DNA of 64,000 nucleotides from Micromonospora inyonensis (GTDB lineage: Bacteria; Actinomycetota; Actinomycetes; Mycobacteriales; Micromonosporaceae). Below are positions 1 to 8,779 of this stretch, one piece after another (positions within the stretch are counted from its first letter, which is position 1; each line of letters begins with the position of its first letter). The stretch spans positions 2,790,001 to 2,854,000 of the forward strand of contig NZ_FMHU01000002.1 of the NCBI RefSeq assembly GCF_900091415.1. Reading direction: 5' to 3'. Under the pieces are notes generated by a model. That model saw only the letters and a program-made list of their open reading frames with translations, searched no databases and was not told where the DNA came from. The translations under genes were made by a program, and so were the position numbers.

Positions 1-338
1 GGACGGGGGCGGGTCAGCGGCGCGTTGCGTGCCTGCCCGGCCAGTTCCTCGGCGTCGACCGGGTCGGCGGCCATCACGGTGCGCCACTTGGGCCACTCCG
101 AGTTGCCGACCCGGATGGCCACCGGGCTGCCGATGGTCACGCCGTGCCGGAGCCCCCCGATGATCTCGATCTCGTCCTGCTCGAACGCCATCCGCGCGCC
201 CCGGCCGTAGCCGAGTCGACGGCGGGCCAGCTCGGCGGAGATGTCCCCGGTGGTGACCTCCACCCCGGCGGGGACGCCCTCCAGGAGCGCGACCAGGGCG
301 GGACCGTGCGATTCACCTGCAGTCAACCAGCGCAACAC
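1..338 (-). CDS. aroC: Chorismate synthase, N-terminal part (runs off the window)
   Basis: Chorismate synthase converts 5-enolpyruvylshikimate-3-phosphate to chorismate using reduced FMN, the last common step of aromatic amino acid synthesis. About 112 N-terminal residues are visible. They begin at a GTG at 338 and carry the family signatures [11 protein letters not shown] (residues ~5-15) and [11 protein letters not shown] (~38-48), then IGGLRHG and a WPKW segment near residue 80. The gene continues beyond base 1, so the C-terminal two thirds is not seen. It is on the same strand as aroE (2584-3402) and was probably once contiguous with it; a plus-strand metK/monooxygenase insert now separates them. 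No strong Shine-Dalgarno sequence precedes the GTG. The identity is secure from the signature motifs. Confidence 0.95.
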   Translation of the reverse strand, partial: MLRWLTAGESHGPALVALLEGVPAGVEVTTGDISAELARRRLGYGRGARMAFEQDEIEIIGGLRHGVTIGSPVAIRVGNSEWPKWRTVMAADPVDAEELAGQARNAPLTRPR

Positions 339-565
339 CGGACCAGTCTGGCACGCCCCGCACCCGTCGCCCCGCACCGGCCACCGCGTCCCGCCCTGCG
401 GACCACCGGAGTCACGAGAGGCGACGCGACGGGTCCGGCCCTCTGCGGTCCCGCCGGTCGAAAGCACGGTTCGAGTCAGCCTGGAGGAGCGCTCGTACCC
501 GCTGGCCTAGCGTCGGGCCCGAACGACACCGGGGCCGGGCGACGGGCCCGGGGAACGGACGTGAC

Positions 566-1310
566 ATGACGAGCAGACGACACCGGACGGACGTGCTGGT
601 GGTGGGCACCGGCCCGGTCGGGCTGACCCTGGAGGCGGAACTGGCCCGGTACGGCGTCGACGCCACCGTCACCGGACCGGAGGGTCGATGGCACGACCTG
701 TCCTGCCGGGTCGACGCGGTCCGGCCGTACGACGACCGGGTGGAGGCCCGGCTCGTCGAATCCCGCGACGGCGCGGTGACCGTGGTGACCGCCGGCTGGC
801 TGGTCGCCTGCGACGGTGCCACCGCGCCGCTGCGCCCCGTCCCGCGCCCGGCCGGCGCCGGTCACCCAGCCCCGGGCACCGGCCGGGTGTTCCGCTGCGG
901 CGGCGACCGCCCCGGCGCGGGCGGGCACGACGGCGTCAGCGACGCGGTCAACCTCGGCTGGAAGCTCGCCGCCACCCTGCGGCGCTGGGCCGGGGCGGTG
1001 CTGCTCGACAGCTACCACGAGGAACGACGGCCGGCGGCCACGGACGGCCCCATCGGCCACCGCTACCACTCGTCGATCGCCGGGCGTGCCCGCGTTGCGG
1101 GCCGCGTTCGCCGCCGCCGGGGTGCCGTTCGCCGTCCACGACTACCGCGACGCGGTGGTCGCCCACCGGTACCGGCAACCGTTCGTCCTGCTACGGCCGG
1201 ACGGGTACGTGGCCTGGCGGGGCTGGCGCCCGCCGGCCGACCCGGTGGCCCTGTTGGATCTGGTCCGGGGCGCGACCCCACGTCCCGCCCCCGTTCCGGT
1301 AAGCGTCTGA
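566..1310 (+). pseudogene. FAD-dependent aromatic-ring monooxygenase remnant (frameshifted, internally deleted)
   Basis: This is the remains of a PHBH/rifampicin-monooxygenase-type flavin hydroxylase. The ATG at 566 opens with a Rossmann fold (VLVVGTGPVGLTLEAELARYG). The FAD/NAD motif region (VACDGA) and the second FAD motif (DAVNLGWKLAATLR followed by LLDSYHEERRP) follow in the same frame. After about base 1080 the recognisable C-terminal thioredoxin-like end (VLLRPDGYVAWRGW, ending near 1310) is in the next frame, so at least one frameshift is present. The spacing between the motifs is far too short: intact enzymes are about 500 residues, while only some 245 codons remain, so large internal deletions have also occurred. 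It sits just upstream of metK in the insert between aroE and aroC. It is almost certainly non-functional. Such hydroxylases are common in polyketide clusters, so it may be a fragment of one. Confidence 0.75.
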
Positions 1311-1331
1311 GTCGAACCCGAGAGGAACACT

Positions 1332-2525
1332 GTGGCACGTCGCCTGTTCACGTCCGAGTCGGTCACGGAGGGCCACCCGGACAAGATCGCTGATCAGATC
1401 AGTGATGGGATTCTGGATGCGTTGTTGAGTCAGGATCCGCGTTCGCGGGTCGCGGTGGAGACGTTGATCACGACGGGGCAGGTGCACGTCGCGGGTGAGG
1501 TGACCACGAAGGCGTATGCGGATATCCCGTCGATCGTGCGGGAGACGATCCTGGGGATCGGGTACGACTCGTCGCGTAAGGGGTTCGACGGGGCGTCGTG
1601 TGGGGTGAGTGTGTCGATCGGGGCGCAGTCGCCGGACATCGCGCAGGGTGTGGACAACGCGTTCGAGTTGCGGACGGGGTCGTCGGAGTCGGCGTTGGAT
1701 GCGCAGGGTGCCGGGGATCAGGGCATGATGTTCGGGTTCGCGTGTTCGGAGACGCCGGAGCTGATGCCGTTGCCGATCGCTTTGGCGCACCGCCTGGCGC
1801 GGCGGTTGTCGGCGGTGCGGAAGGACGGCACGATTCCGTATCTGCGTCCGGATGGTAAGACGCAGGTGACCATCGAGTACGAGGGTCTGCGTCCGGTCCG
1901 CCTGAACACGGTGGTCGTGTCCTCGCAGCACGCGGCGGACATCTCGCTCGACGGACTCCTCGCCCCCGACGTGCGGGAACACGTCGTGGACCCCGAGCTG
2001 GAATCGTTGGGACTCGATTCCGGCGGGTACCGGTTGTTGGTGAACCCGACGGGTCGGTTCGAGATCGGTGGACCGATGGGCGACGCCGGCCTGACGGGTC
2101 GGAAGATCATCGTGGACACCTACGGTGGGTACGCCCGGCACGGTGGTGGGGCGTTCTCCGGTAAGGACCCCTCAAAGGTCGACCGGTCCGCCGCCTATGC
2201 GATGCGGTGGGTGGCGAAGAACGTCGTCGCCGCCGGACTGGCCGAACGCTGTGAGACGCAGGTCGCCTACGCGATCGGCAAGGCCCACCCGGTCAGCCTG
2301 TTCATCGAGACGTTCGGCACGGAGAACGTGCCGGTCGAGCGGATCGAGCAGGCCGTCAACGAGGTGTTCGACCTGCGTCCCGCGGCGATCATCCGGGACC
2401 TGAACCTGCTCCGCCCGATCTACCGGCAGACCGCAGCCTACGGCCACTTCGGCCGGGAACTGCCCGAGCTGACCTGGGAGAGCACCGACCGGGCCGCCGA
2501 CCTCAAGTCGGCCGCAGGAGCCTGA
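1332..2525 (+). CDS. metK: S-adenosylmethionine synthetase
   Basis: MetK makes S-adenosylmethionine from ATP and methionine. The 397-residue product has the full family length and all signatures: [19 protein letters not shown] at the N-terminus (ATP/metal site), [12 protein letters not shown] near residue 120, and [19 protein letters not shown] (~270, phosphate loop). The GTG start at 1332 follows an AGAGGA Shine-Dalgarno. It lies alone on the plus strand between aroE and aroC, which is not the usual actinobacterial place for the housekeeping copy (near coaBC/priA), so it may be a second copy. Its first half (about 1385-1930) uses many T- or G-ending codons (GAT, TTG, GGG, GGT), unlike its neighbours and unlike its own C-rich tail, suggesting a mosaic origin. 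The function is secure; whether it is the only copy cannot be seen here. Confidence 0.96.
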   Translation: MARRLFTSESVTEGHPDKIADQISDGILDALLSQDPRSRVAVETLITTGQVHVAGEVTTKAYADIPSIVRETILGIGYDSSRKGFDGASCGVSVSIGAQSPDIAQGVDNAFELRTGSSESALDAQGAGDQGMMFGFACSETPELMPLPIALAHRLARRLSAVRKDGTIPYLRPDGKTQVTIEYEGLRPVRLNTVVVSSQHAADISLDGLLAPDVREHVVDPELESLGLDSGGYRLLVNPTGRFEIGGPMGDAGLTGRKIIVDTYGGYARHGGGAFSGKDPSKVDRSAAYAMRWVAKNVVAAGLAERCETQVAYAIGKAHPVSLFIETFGTENVPVERIEQAVNEVFDLRPAAIIRDLNLLRPIYRQTAAYGHFGRELPELTWESTDRAADLKSAAGA

Positions 2526-2549
2526 CGCACCGGTCGGGAAAGCTGACGC

Positions 2550-2582
2550 CCGCCCCCGGGCTCGCACCGAGCCCGGGGCGGG
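2550..2582. terminator. Bidirectional hairpin between metK and aroE
   Basis: A 10-bp perfect stem, CCCGGGCTCG / CGAGCCCGGG (2555-2564 and 2568-2577), with a CAC loop is extended by further G/C pairing on both sides. The two flanking genes converge here, so it probably terminates both. No T-run follows, as is usual in high-GC actinomycetes. The outer right arm reaches the aroE stop codon. Confidence 0.7.
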
Positions 2583-2583
2583 G

Positions 2584-3402
2584 TCAGCGGGGCGGCGGCA
2601 GCGCCGCGCGCATCGCCTCGACCGGGGCGGTGACGCCGGTGAAGTGCTCGAACTGGCCGACGGCCTGGGCGAGCAGCAGGTCCAGGCCGGAGACCACCCG
2701 AGCGCCGGCCGCCCGGGCGGACGCGGCGAGCGGGGTCGGCCACGGGTCGTAGATGGCGTCGAAGCAGACCGTCCCGGGCCGCCAGGCGGCCACCTCGGCG
2801 AACGGGTCGGCCGCCCCCTTCGGCAGGGTGGAGACCACCACGTCGACGTCGAGGTGCGCGGCGGCCTCGGCCCACGGGGCAGCAACCATCGGCACGCCGA
2901 GCGCCCCGGCCACCGGCCGTAGCTCCGCCACCGCCTCCGGACGGCGGGCCAGCACGGTCACCGACTTCGCGGCCAGCCGCGCCGCCGCCGCGACGGCCGC
3001 CCGGGCGGTGCCCCCGGCACCGAGCACGGTGACCGTGGCACCCGGAGCCACCCCGGCGGCGGTGAGCACCTCCACCATGCCGACGACGTCGGTGTTGTCC
3101 GCGTACCAGGAGCCGTCGGGACGGTGGACCAGCGTGTTCGCGGCCCCGACGGCGGCGGCGACCGGCGACACCTCGGCGGCCACGGTGAGCGCCGCCTCCT
3201 TGCCCGGCATGGTCACCGACAGCCCGGCCCACTCGGGGCCGAGCCCGGCGACCAGGCCGGGCAGCCCGGCGGCGTCACACTCGATCCGGGTGTACGACCA
3301 GCCGGTCAGCCCGGCCGCCGCGTAGCCGGCGTTGTGGATCGCCGGGGAGAGGGAGTGCGCGATCGGCGTACCGACCACCGCCGCTCGACGGCCGTGCGTC
3401 AT
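2584..3402 (-). CDS. aroE: Shikimate dehydrogenase
   Basis: AroE reduces 3-dehydroshikimate to shikimate with NADPH in the cytoplasm. The 272-residue protein has the shikimate-binding segment SLSPAIHN (~13-20), VTMPGKEAA with the catalytic lysine (~63-71), NTLVH and NTDVVG (~85-110), the Rossmann loop GAGGTARAA (~125-133) and the C-terminal GLDLLLAQA helix. An upstream in-frame extension to 3510 is open, but the ATG at 3402 overlaps the mltG stop in a TGATG arrangement and matches the normal family start, so it is chosen. This implies translational coupling in the operon ruvX-mltG-aroE. In many actinobacteria aroC follows; here an insert intervenes. Confidence 0.95.
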   Translation of the reverse strand: MTHGRRAAVVGTPIAHSLSPAIHNAGYAAAGLTGWSYTRIECDAAGLPGLVAGLGPEWAGLSVTMPGKEAALTVAAEVSPVAAAVGAANTLVHRPDGSWYADNTDVVGMVEVLTAAGVAPGATVTVLGAGGTARAAVAAAARLAAKSVTVLARRPEAVAELRPVAGALGVPMVAAPWAEAAAHLDVDVVVSTLPKGAADPFAEVAAWRPGTVCFDAIYDPWPTPLAASARAAGARVVSGLDLLLAQAVGQFEHFTGVTAPVEAMRAALPPPR

Positions 3403-4604
3403 CAGATGATGCCGGCCTCTCGCGCCTTGGCCTCGTTCTTCAGCTGCTCCTCGTAGGTCTCGGCGAAGGCGGAGTGCCCCTCCTTGTCGATGGCCACGAA
3501 GTACAGCCACTTCCCCGCCGGCGGGTCCATCGCCCCTTCCATCGCGTCCTTGCCCGGGTTGTTGATCGGGGTCGGAATCATGCCCCGCAGCTTGCGGTTG
3601 TACGGGTTCTTCGGGTTGTCCATGTCGGCGGCGGTCATCTCCTTGGAGGACTTGGTTCGCTGACCGGTCGACTCCAGGTAGTAGTTGACCGTGACGTCCA
3701 TCTCCAGGCAGTTGCAGGGGAACTCACCGTAGGCGCGGTTGTAGGCCACCCGGGCGACCTTGCCGAGGTCGTCCTTGTTGCCGGCCTCGGCCTGGGCGAG
3801 CGACGCGACGATCAGCGCCTCGTACGGGCTGATGCCGCCGCGTTCCTTCTCCACCCGCTCGGCGAAGTTCATCTTGCCGGTGACGGTGAGGAAGTTCGAC
3901 ACCATCTCCTTGAGGATGACCTGGGCGGTCGCCTTCGGCGGGATCTCGTAGGTGTCCGGGTAGAGGAAACCCTCGACCGACTTCTTGACCGGCTTGCCGT
4001 CGGTGCGCTTGAACCACCAGTCCGGGACGCCGAGCGCCTCCGGGTCCTTCGCCGCCGCCTCGAAGTCCTCCACCGGGATCTTGGTCTGCTCCGACAGGAG
4101 CTTGAACGTCTGTTTGGCGCTGCGCCCCTCGGGGATGGTGATCCCCTTGACGATCTTGTTCTTCAGGTCGAGGAGCATGCCGAGCGCGCTCTCGCCGCTC
4201 ATCTCCTTGCGCACCTTGTAGGTGCCGGGCTGGATGTTCTTGCTGCGCGCGTTCTCCTCGGCGGCGTCGATGAACGCCTGGGCGCTCTTGATCACGCCCG
4301 CCTCGTACAGCACGTTGGCGATGTCCGCGATCAACGCGCCCTGCTTGACCTCGATGGTCACCTCACCCGTGCCGGTGCCGTCGTAGTCGGGGGTGACGAA
4401 GTAGCTCTGCACCCGGTCGAACCCGTAGAAGGCGCCACCGCCGATCGCGCCGAGCAGCACGAGGGCCAGCATCAGGGCGAGCACCGTACGGCCGCCGCCG
4501 CCGGACTTGCCCTTGCCCTTGCGCTTGCGCATCGCGCTGCGCCGGTGCTTGCCCTTCTCACCCCGGTCGCGTTCGTCGAAACCGAGGTCCAGGTCGTCGA
4601 TCAT
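3402..4604 (-). CDS. mltG: Endolytic murein transglycosylase (MltG/YceG family)
   Basis: MltG cleaves nascent glycan strands in the membrane and helps set peptidoglycan chain length. The 400-residue protein has a charged, Lys/Arg/Gly-rich cytoplasmic tail (1-37), one membrane helix (about 40-62), a LysM-like segment and the YceG catalytic domain. In the active-site region the sequence reads VASLAQAEAG, where the E. coli enzyme has SIVEKE. Only the second acidic position is retained, a form I recall as common in actinobacterial homologues. GFLYPDTYEIP and the MIPTPINNPG loop are typical of the family. The start overlaps the ruvX stop by one base (TAATG), and the stop overlaps the aroE start, so the three genes are co-transcribed. 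Confidence 0.93.
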   Translation of the reverse strand: MIDDLDLGFDERDRGEKGKHRRSAMRKRKGKGKSGGGGRTVLALMLALVLLGAIGGGAFYGFDRVQSYFVTPDYDGTGTGEVTIEVKQGALIADIANVLYEAGVIKSAQAFIDAAEENARSKNIQPGTYKVRKEMSGESALGMLLDLKNKIVKGITIPEGRSAKQTFKLLSEQTKIPVEDFEAAAKDPEALGVPDWWFKRTDGKPVKKSVEGFLYPDTYEIPPKATAQVILKEMVSNFLTVTGKMNFAERVEKERGGISPYEALIVASLAQAEAGNKDDLGKVARVAYNRAYGEFPCNCLEMDVTVNYYLESTGQRTKSSKEMTAADMDNPKNPYNRKLRGMIPTPINNPGKDAMEGAMDPPAGKWLYFVAIDKEGHSAFAETYEEQLKNEAKAREAGII

Positions 4605-5062
4605 TACGTCCGCCTCCGCTGCGCGTCTAGCCAGCTCTGCAGAATCTCCACCGCGGCGGCCTGGTCGACCACCGCGCGTTGCCGTTTACCCCGGACGCCC
4701 CGCTCGGCCAGCCTACGAGAAGCCACCACGGTCGACATCCTCTCGTCCGTCAGCGTCACCGGAACAGGCGCTATTACATCAGCCAAACGGGTCGCGTACG
4801 ACGTGGCGTGTACGGCGGCCGGGCCGTGCCGTCCGGCCAGGTTCACCGGGAGACCGACCACCACCTCGACCGCCCCGTGCTCGGCCACGAGCCGGAGCAG
4901 CTCGGCAACGTCGGTGGGCACCCGGTCGTCCTCGCTGGTCAGGTCACGGGCGAGGGTGACCAGCGGGGTGGCCAGGATGCCGTCCGGGTCGCAGATCGAC
5001 ACGCCGACCCGGACCTGTCCGACGTCCACCCCGAGACGGACGCCCCGGACGAATTCCCTCAC
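4604..5062 (-). CDS. ruvX: Pre-16S rRNA nuclease / RuvX (YqgF) family
   Basis: YqgF proteins are RNase H-fold nucleases that trim the 5' end of 16S rRNA and were earlier proposed as Holliday junction resolvases. The 152-residue product has normal length and the conserved motifs GVDVGQVRVGVS (first catalytic Asp, ~12-23), VVGLPVNLAGRHG (~67-79), TDERMST (~103-109) and DQAAAVEILQ (final catalytic Asp, ~132-141). The ATG at 5062 is used. It is the first gene of the tightly overlapping set ruvX-mltG-aroE and lies 100 bp after alaS, from which it is separated by a hairpin. Confidence 0.94.
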   Translation of the reverse strand: MREFVRGVRLGVDVGQVRVGVSICDPDGILATPLVTLARDLTSEDDRVPTDVAELLRLVAEHGAVEVVVGLPVNLAGRHGPAAVHATSYATRLADVIAPVPVTLTDERMSTVVASRRLAERGVRGKRQRAVVDQAAAVEILQSWLDAQRRRT

Positions 5063-5117
5063 TCGGGCTCACTCCTCCACCGGCCCGCGCCGGGCCGATT
5101 CCGTACCGCAGGAACAC

Positions 5118-5147
5118 ACCAGGGCGGACCGTCCGGCCCGCCCTGGT
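5118..5147 (-). terminator. Hairpin between alaS and ruvX
   Basis: A perfect 10-bp inverted repeat, ACCAGGGCGG (5118-5127) and CCGCCCTGGT (5138-5147), encloses a 10-base loop. It lies in the 100-bp gap after the alaS stop and before the ruvX ATG, so it may terminate or attenuate transcription from alaS into ruvX. Confidence 0.6.
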
Positions 5148-5165
5148 ACCCCATCGACGGGGACG

Positions 5166-7844
5166 TCACGCCTCGCTGATCGCCTTTTCCACCGTCAGCA
5201 GCAGATTCGGCGCCTCGGCCGCCGGCAGGCCACCGCCCTGCGCCAGGTCGGGGCTGCCCCCGCCCCGGCCGGAGAAGGCCGCCTTGACCAGGTCGTTCGC
5301 GGCCAGTCCGCGGCTGCGCGCCGCGCCGTTCACCGCCACCACCAGGGACGCCTTGCCGCCCGCACGGGCCGCCACCGCGACCACCGCCGGCCGCGCCGCA
5401 TCGATCCGGCCCCGGATCTCCTGGGCGAGGGTCCGCACGTCGTTGCCGGCCGCGCCCTCCGGCGCCTCGGTGCCGACGTACGCGACTCCGCGCACGTCCT
5501 TCGCCTGCGCGGCGAGCGCCGCCGCACCGCCGAGCACCAGCTGGGCGCGGAGCTTCTCCAGCTCCTTCTCGGCGTCGCGGAGCTGGGTGACGGTCTGCTC
5601 GACCCGGTCGGCAACCTGCTCGCTGGGCACCCGGTACAGCTCCGCCAGTCGCGCGACGAGCAGGTGCTCCTTGGCCAGGAAGCGGAACGCGTCCATCCCG
5701 ACCAGCGCCTCGACCCGGCGCACCCCGGACCCGATCGACGACTCGGAGAGGATCTTCACCAGCCCGAGCTGCCCGGAGCGGTCGACGTGGGTGCCGCCGC
5801 ACAGCTCACGGGCGTAGTCGCCGACCTCGACGACCCGCACCTCGTCGCCGTACTTCTCGCCGAAGAGCGCCATCGCGCCGAGCCGGCGGGCCTCCTCCAG
5901 CGAGGTGACGAAGGCGTGCACCTCCAGGTCGGCCAGGAGCACCTCGTTGACCTGCTGCTCCACGTCGTGCAGCACGCTCGGCGCGACCCCGGTCGGGGTG
6001 TTGAAGTCGAACCGCAGCCGGCCCGGTGCGTTCAGCGAACCCGCCTGGGTGGCCGACTCGCCGAGGAAGTTGCGCATGGTCTGGTGCACCAGGTGGGTGG
6101 CGGTGTGCGAGCGGGAGATCGCCCGCCGCCGGGTCACGTCGATCTCAGCGAAGCCCGTCTCCCCGGCCCGCACCTCGCCCCGACGCACCCGCGCCCGGTG
6201 CACCACCAGGCCGGGCACCGGCTGCTGGACGTCGAAGATCTCGACCTCGCCGCCACCGACGGTGACCAGGCCCTGGTCGGGCTGCTGTCCACCGCCCTCG
6301 GCGTAGAACGGGGTCGCGTCGAGCACCAGCTCGACGGTGTCCCCCTCGACCGCCGCCGCGACCGGGGCACCGCCGGAGAGCAGCGCCCGGACTCTCGCCT
6401 CGCGCCTGGTCTCGGTGTACCCGGTGAAGGTCACCGGGCCGCCGCTGTCCAGCACCGACCGGTACGCGGACAGGTCGGTGTGCCCGGTCTTGCGGGCCTT
6501 CGCGTCGGCCTTGGCGCGGGAGCGCTGGTCGGCCATCAGCCGGCGGAAGCCCTCCGCGTCGACGGTCAGCCCCTGCTCGGCGGCGATCTCCAGGGTCAGG
6601 TCGATCGGGAAGCCGTACGTGTCGTGCAGTTGGAACGCCTTGTCGCCGGAGAGTGCCGGCTTCCCGGCCTGCTTCGTCTCGCTGATCGCGGTGTCCAGGA
6701 TCGTGGTGCCGGCCCGCAGGGTGGAGAGGAAGGCGTCCTCCTCCGCGTACGCGTACTGCGAGATCCGGTCGAACTCGGTGGCCAGTTCCGGGTACGACGG
6801 GGACATGCAGTCCCGGGCCACCGGCAGCAGCTCGGGCAACGCCCGGTCCTGGTAGCCCAGCAGCCGCATCGCCCGGATCGCCCGGCGCATGATCCGGCGC
6901 AGCACGTAGCCGCGCCCCTCGTTGCTCGGGGTCACCCCGTCGCCGATGAGCATCAGCGCGGTACGGACGTGGTCGGCGACCACGCGCAGCCGGACGTCGT
7001 CCGGGTGCGACTCGGCGGCCACGTGGCCGGAACTCGCGCCGTACCGCTTGCCGGACAGCACGGAGGCACGGTCGAGGATCGGCCGGACCTCGTCGATCTC
7101 GTAGAGGTTGTCGACGCCCTGGAGGATGGAGGCCATCCGCTCCAGGCCCATGCCGGTGTCGATGTTCTTCTTCGGCAGGTCACCGACGATGCGGAAGTGC
7201 TCCTTGCTGGTCACGTCCGCGATCTCGTACTGCATGAAAACGAGGTTCCAGTACTCCAGGTAGCGGTCCTCGTCGACCTCCGGGCCGCCGTCGCGCCCGT
7301 AGGCGGGGCCGCGGTCGTAGTACAGCTCGGAGCACGGCCCGGCCGGGCCGGGGATGCCCATCGACCAGAAGTTGTCGGCCTTGCCCCGACGCACGATCCG
7401 CTCGGTCGGCACGCCCACCGACCGCCAGATGTCATATGCCTCGTCGTCGTCCAGGTAGACCGTCGCCCAGATCCGCTCCGGGTCGAGCCCGAAGCCACCC
7501 TCCGCCGCCGGCTTCGTGGACAACTCCCAGGCGAGCGGGATCGCCCCCTCCTTGAAGTAGGCACCGAAGGAGAAGTTGCCGTTCATCTGGAAGAACGTGC
7601 CGTGTCGGCTGGTCTTGCCGACCTCGTCGATGTCTGGGGTGCGGATGCACTTCTGGACACTGGTCGCCCGCGGGTACGGCGGGGTCTGCTGACCCAGGAA
7701 GTACGGGACGAACTGCACCATGCCGGCGTTGACGAACAGCAGGTTCGGGTCGCTGATGGCGGGCAGCGGAGCGGACGGCACCACGGCATGGCCGTTCGCC
7801 TCGAAGTGGGCGAGATACCGCCGCTTGATCTCCGCCGTCTTCAT
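5166..7844 (-). CDS. alaS: Alanyl-tRNA synthetase
   Basis: AlaS charges tRNA-Ala and edits misacylated Ser/Gly. The 892-residue protein is full length. It shows the class II catalytic core ([15 protein letters not shown] near residue 15, [11 protein letters not shown], and the DTGMGLERM motif near residue 235), the editing-domain zinc ligands (SHTATH near 580 and ELCGGTH near 680), then a coiled-coil stretch and the C-Ala domain. The ATG at 7844 overlaps the stop of the upstream membrane gene by ATGA. The alaS-ruvX-mltG-aroE order is a widespread actinobacterial arrangement. Nothing in the sequence suggests damage. Confidence 0.98.
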   Translation of the reverse strand: MKTAEIKRRYLAHFEANGHAVVPSAPLPAISDPNLLFVNAGMVQFVPYFLGQQTPPYPRATSVQKCIRTPDIDEVGKTSRHGTFFQMNGNFSFGAYFKEGAIPLAWELSTKPAAEGGFGLDPERIWATVYLDDDEAYDIWRSVGVPTERIVRRGKADNFWSMGIPGPAGPCSELYYDRGPAYGRDGGPEVDEDRYLEYWNLVFMQYEIADVTSKEHFRIVGDLPKKNIDTGMGLERMASILQGVDNLYEIDEVRPILDRASVLSGKRYGASSGHVAAESHPDDVRLRVVADHVRTALMLIGDGVTPSNEGRGYVLRRIMRRAIRAMRLLGYQDRALPELLPVARDCMSPSYPELATEFDRISQYAYAEEDAFLSTLRAGTTILDTAISETKQAGKPALSGDKAFQLHDTYGFPIDLTLEIAAEQGLTVDAEGFRRLMADQRSRAKADAKARKTGHTDLSAYRSVLDSGGPVTFTGYTETRREARVRALLSGGAPVAAAVEGDTVELVLDATPFYAEGGGQQPDQGLVTVGGGEVEIFDVQQPVPGLVVHRARVRRGEVRAGETGFAEIDVTRRRAISRSHTATHLVHQTMRNFLGESATQAGSLNAPGRLRFDFNTPTGVAPSVLHDVEQQVNEVLLADLEVHAFVTSLEEARRLGAMALFGEKYGDEVRVVEVGDYARELCGGTHVDRSGQLGLVKILSESSIGSGVRRVEALVGMDAFRFLAKEHLLVARLAELYRVPSEQVADRVEQTVTQLRDAEKELEKLRAQLVLGGAAALAAQAKDVRGVAYVGTEAPEGAAGNDVRTLAQEIRGRIDAARPAVVAVAARAGGKASLVVAVNGAARSRGLAANDLVKAAFSGRGGGSPDLAQGGGLPAAEAPNLLLTVEKAISEA

Positions 7845-8146
7845 CGCTGGGGTTCCTCCGGAAAGATCTCTCGGTCGCCGATGCGCGGGTCCTCCCGCAG
7901 CTCGGCGAACTGGTCGTCGAACGCCTCGCCCCGGGCGAACGCCTCGTGGATCTCCTGCTCGCGTTCGGCCATCCCGATCCGGACGTCCTCCACGAAGCTA
8001 CGCAGCGACTCCATCAGTCCGCCAGCCGATTCCGCCAGCGAGCCGGCGATGCCCTGCGGGGTGTACGCGTGCGCGGTGCGGGTGGCCTTGCGGACCACCA
8101 TCACGCCGGCGGCGAGCCCGATACCGAGCCAGAACAGACGCCTCAT
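7841..8146 (-). CDS. Small membrane protein (DUF6167-like)
   Basis: A 101-residue protein with one N-terminal membrane helix (residues 4-20, [17 protein letters not shown]) followed by an amphipathic, acidic cytoplasmic tail containing [16 protein letters not shown] associate this with the DUF6167 family, which is usually found directly upstream of alaS in actinobacteria; its role is unknown. The stop overlaps the alaS start (ATGA), so the two are translationally coupled. The ATG at 8146 follows a GGAAGAGGG Shine-Dalgarno. The assignment rests on position and topology. Confidence 0.8.
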   Translation of the reverse strand: MRRLFWLGIGLAAGVMVVRKATRTAHAYTPQGIAGSLAESAGGLMESLRSFVEDVRIGMAEREQEIHEAFARGEAFDDQFAELREDPRIGDREIFPEEPQR

Positions 8147-8169
8147 GCCCTCTTCCTCCCGCTACCCGC

Positions 8170-8631
8170 TCAGCGGTCGCCGCGCTTGGCGGCGCGGCGC
8201 TGCTGCTTGATGGTGTCGCGCACCTCGCGCTCGGTCTCGGCGTGCCGGCGGGCGGAGGCGGCCTTGCGCACGCCGTACCCGAAGGCGGCGACCTTGACCA
8301 GCGGGTTGGCGGCGGCCGCGGAGACCACGGTGGCCAGGTTCGCCACGTTGGCGGTGACGTTCTGGGCGTGGCTGGTCATGGTGTCGACCTTGGCGAGCTG
8401 GAGGTTCACCCCGTCGAGCGAGGTCTGCACCTGGGTAAGGGCGGTGTTGACGTTCTCCACCGTCGTGTTGACGTTGCCGAGCAGCGGCCTGGTCTGCTCG
8501 TTGAGGTCGTTGATCATGCGGGTGGTGGCGTCCACGGTGTGCCGCAGTCGCAGGATGGGCAGCGTCAGGATCAGCACCAGCATCGCGAACGCGATCGCCG
8601 CCACCAGCGCCGCGACCTCTCCAAGCTCCAC
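8170..8631 (-). CDS. DUF948-type membrane protein
   Basis: A 153-residue protein with an N-terminal membrane helix (about 8-28) and a long hydrophilic helical region rich in Asn, Thr and Val (DLNEQTRPLLGNVNTTVENVN and onward), which looks like a coiled coil. A basic tail follows (IKQQRRAAKRGDR). This matches DUF948 proteins (YtxG-like), a family of unknown function found beside alaS in actinobacteria. The GTG at 8631 is chosen because GAGGAGGA sits 7 bases upstream; a longer open frame to 8697 lacks such a site. It is followed at short distance by the small membrane gene and alaS, so all three probably share a transcript. Confidence 0.82.
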   Translation of the reverse strand: MELGEVAALVAAIAFAMLVLILTLPILRLRHTVDATTRMINDLNEQTRPLLGNVNTTVENVNTALTQVQTSLDGVNLQLAKVDTMTSHAQNVTANVANLATVVSAAAANPLVKVAAFGYGVRKAASARRHAETEREVRDTIKQQRRAAKRGDR

Positions 8632-8779
8632 GCGTGTCCTCCTCAAGCAGTGTCCCGCCGACCCGTCGTCGGCGGGACGTGCGACCCTCGTACCCATTCC
8701 GGCACGTCGTCACCGACCTGGTCGGTGACGACGCCCGGTCCGCCAGCCCCAGACCCTACCGTCAGTGATGGACGCCGGC

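Noticed and set aside
455..500. tRNA-like T-loop sequence GGTTCGAGTC
   Set aside because: The flanking bases do not form a T-stem, and no acceptor, D or anticodon stems can be drawn around it.
1311..1331. SAM riboswitch or other leader before metK
   Set aside because: The interval from the pseudogene end to the metK start is only about 20 bp and holds just a ribosome-binding site.
3402..4604. Loss of the MltG catalytic Glu
   Set aside because: The ASLAQAEA form departs from E. coli SIVEKE, but I recall the same form as usual in actinobacterial MltG, so it is not evidence of inactivity.
3474..8210. Very long open frame on the plus strand opposite mltG, ruvX and alaS
   Set aside because: It lies antisense to unmistakable core genes, and its translation is Arg/Gly/Val/Asp-rich with no motifs. 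Such frames arise from GC-rich codon bias.
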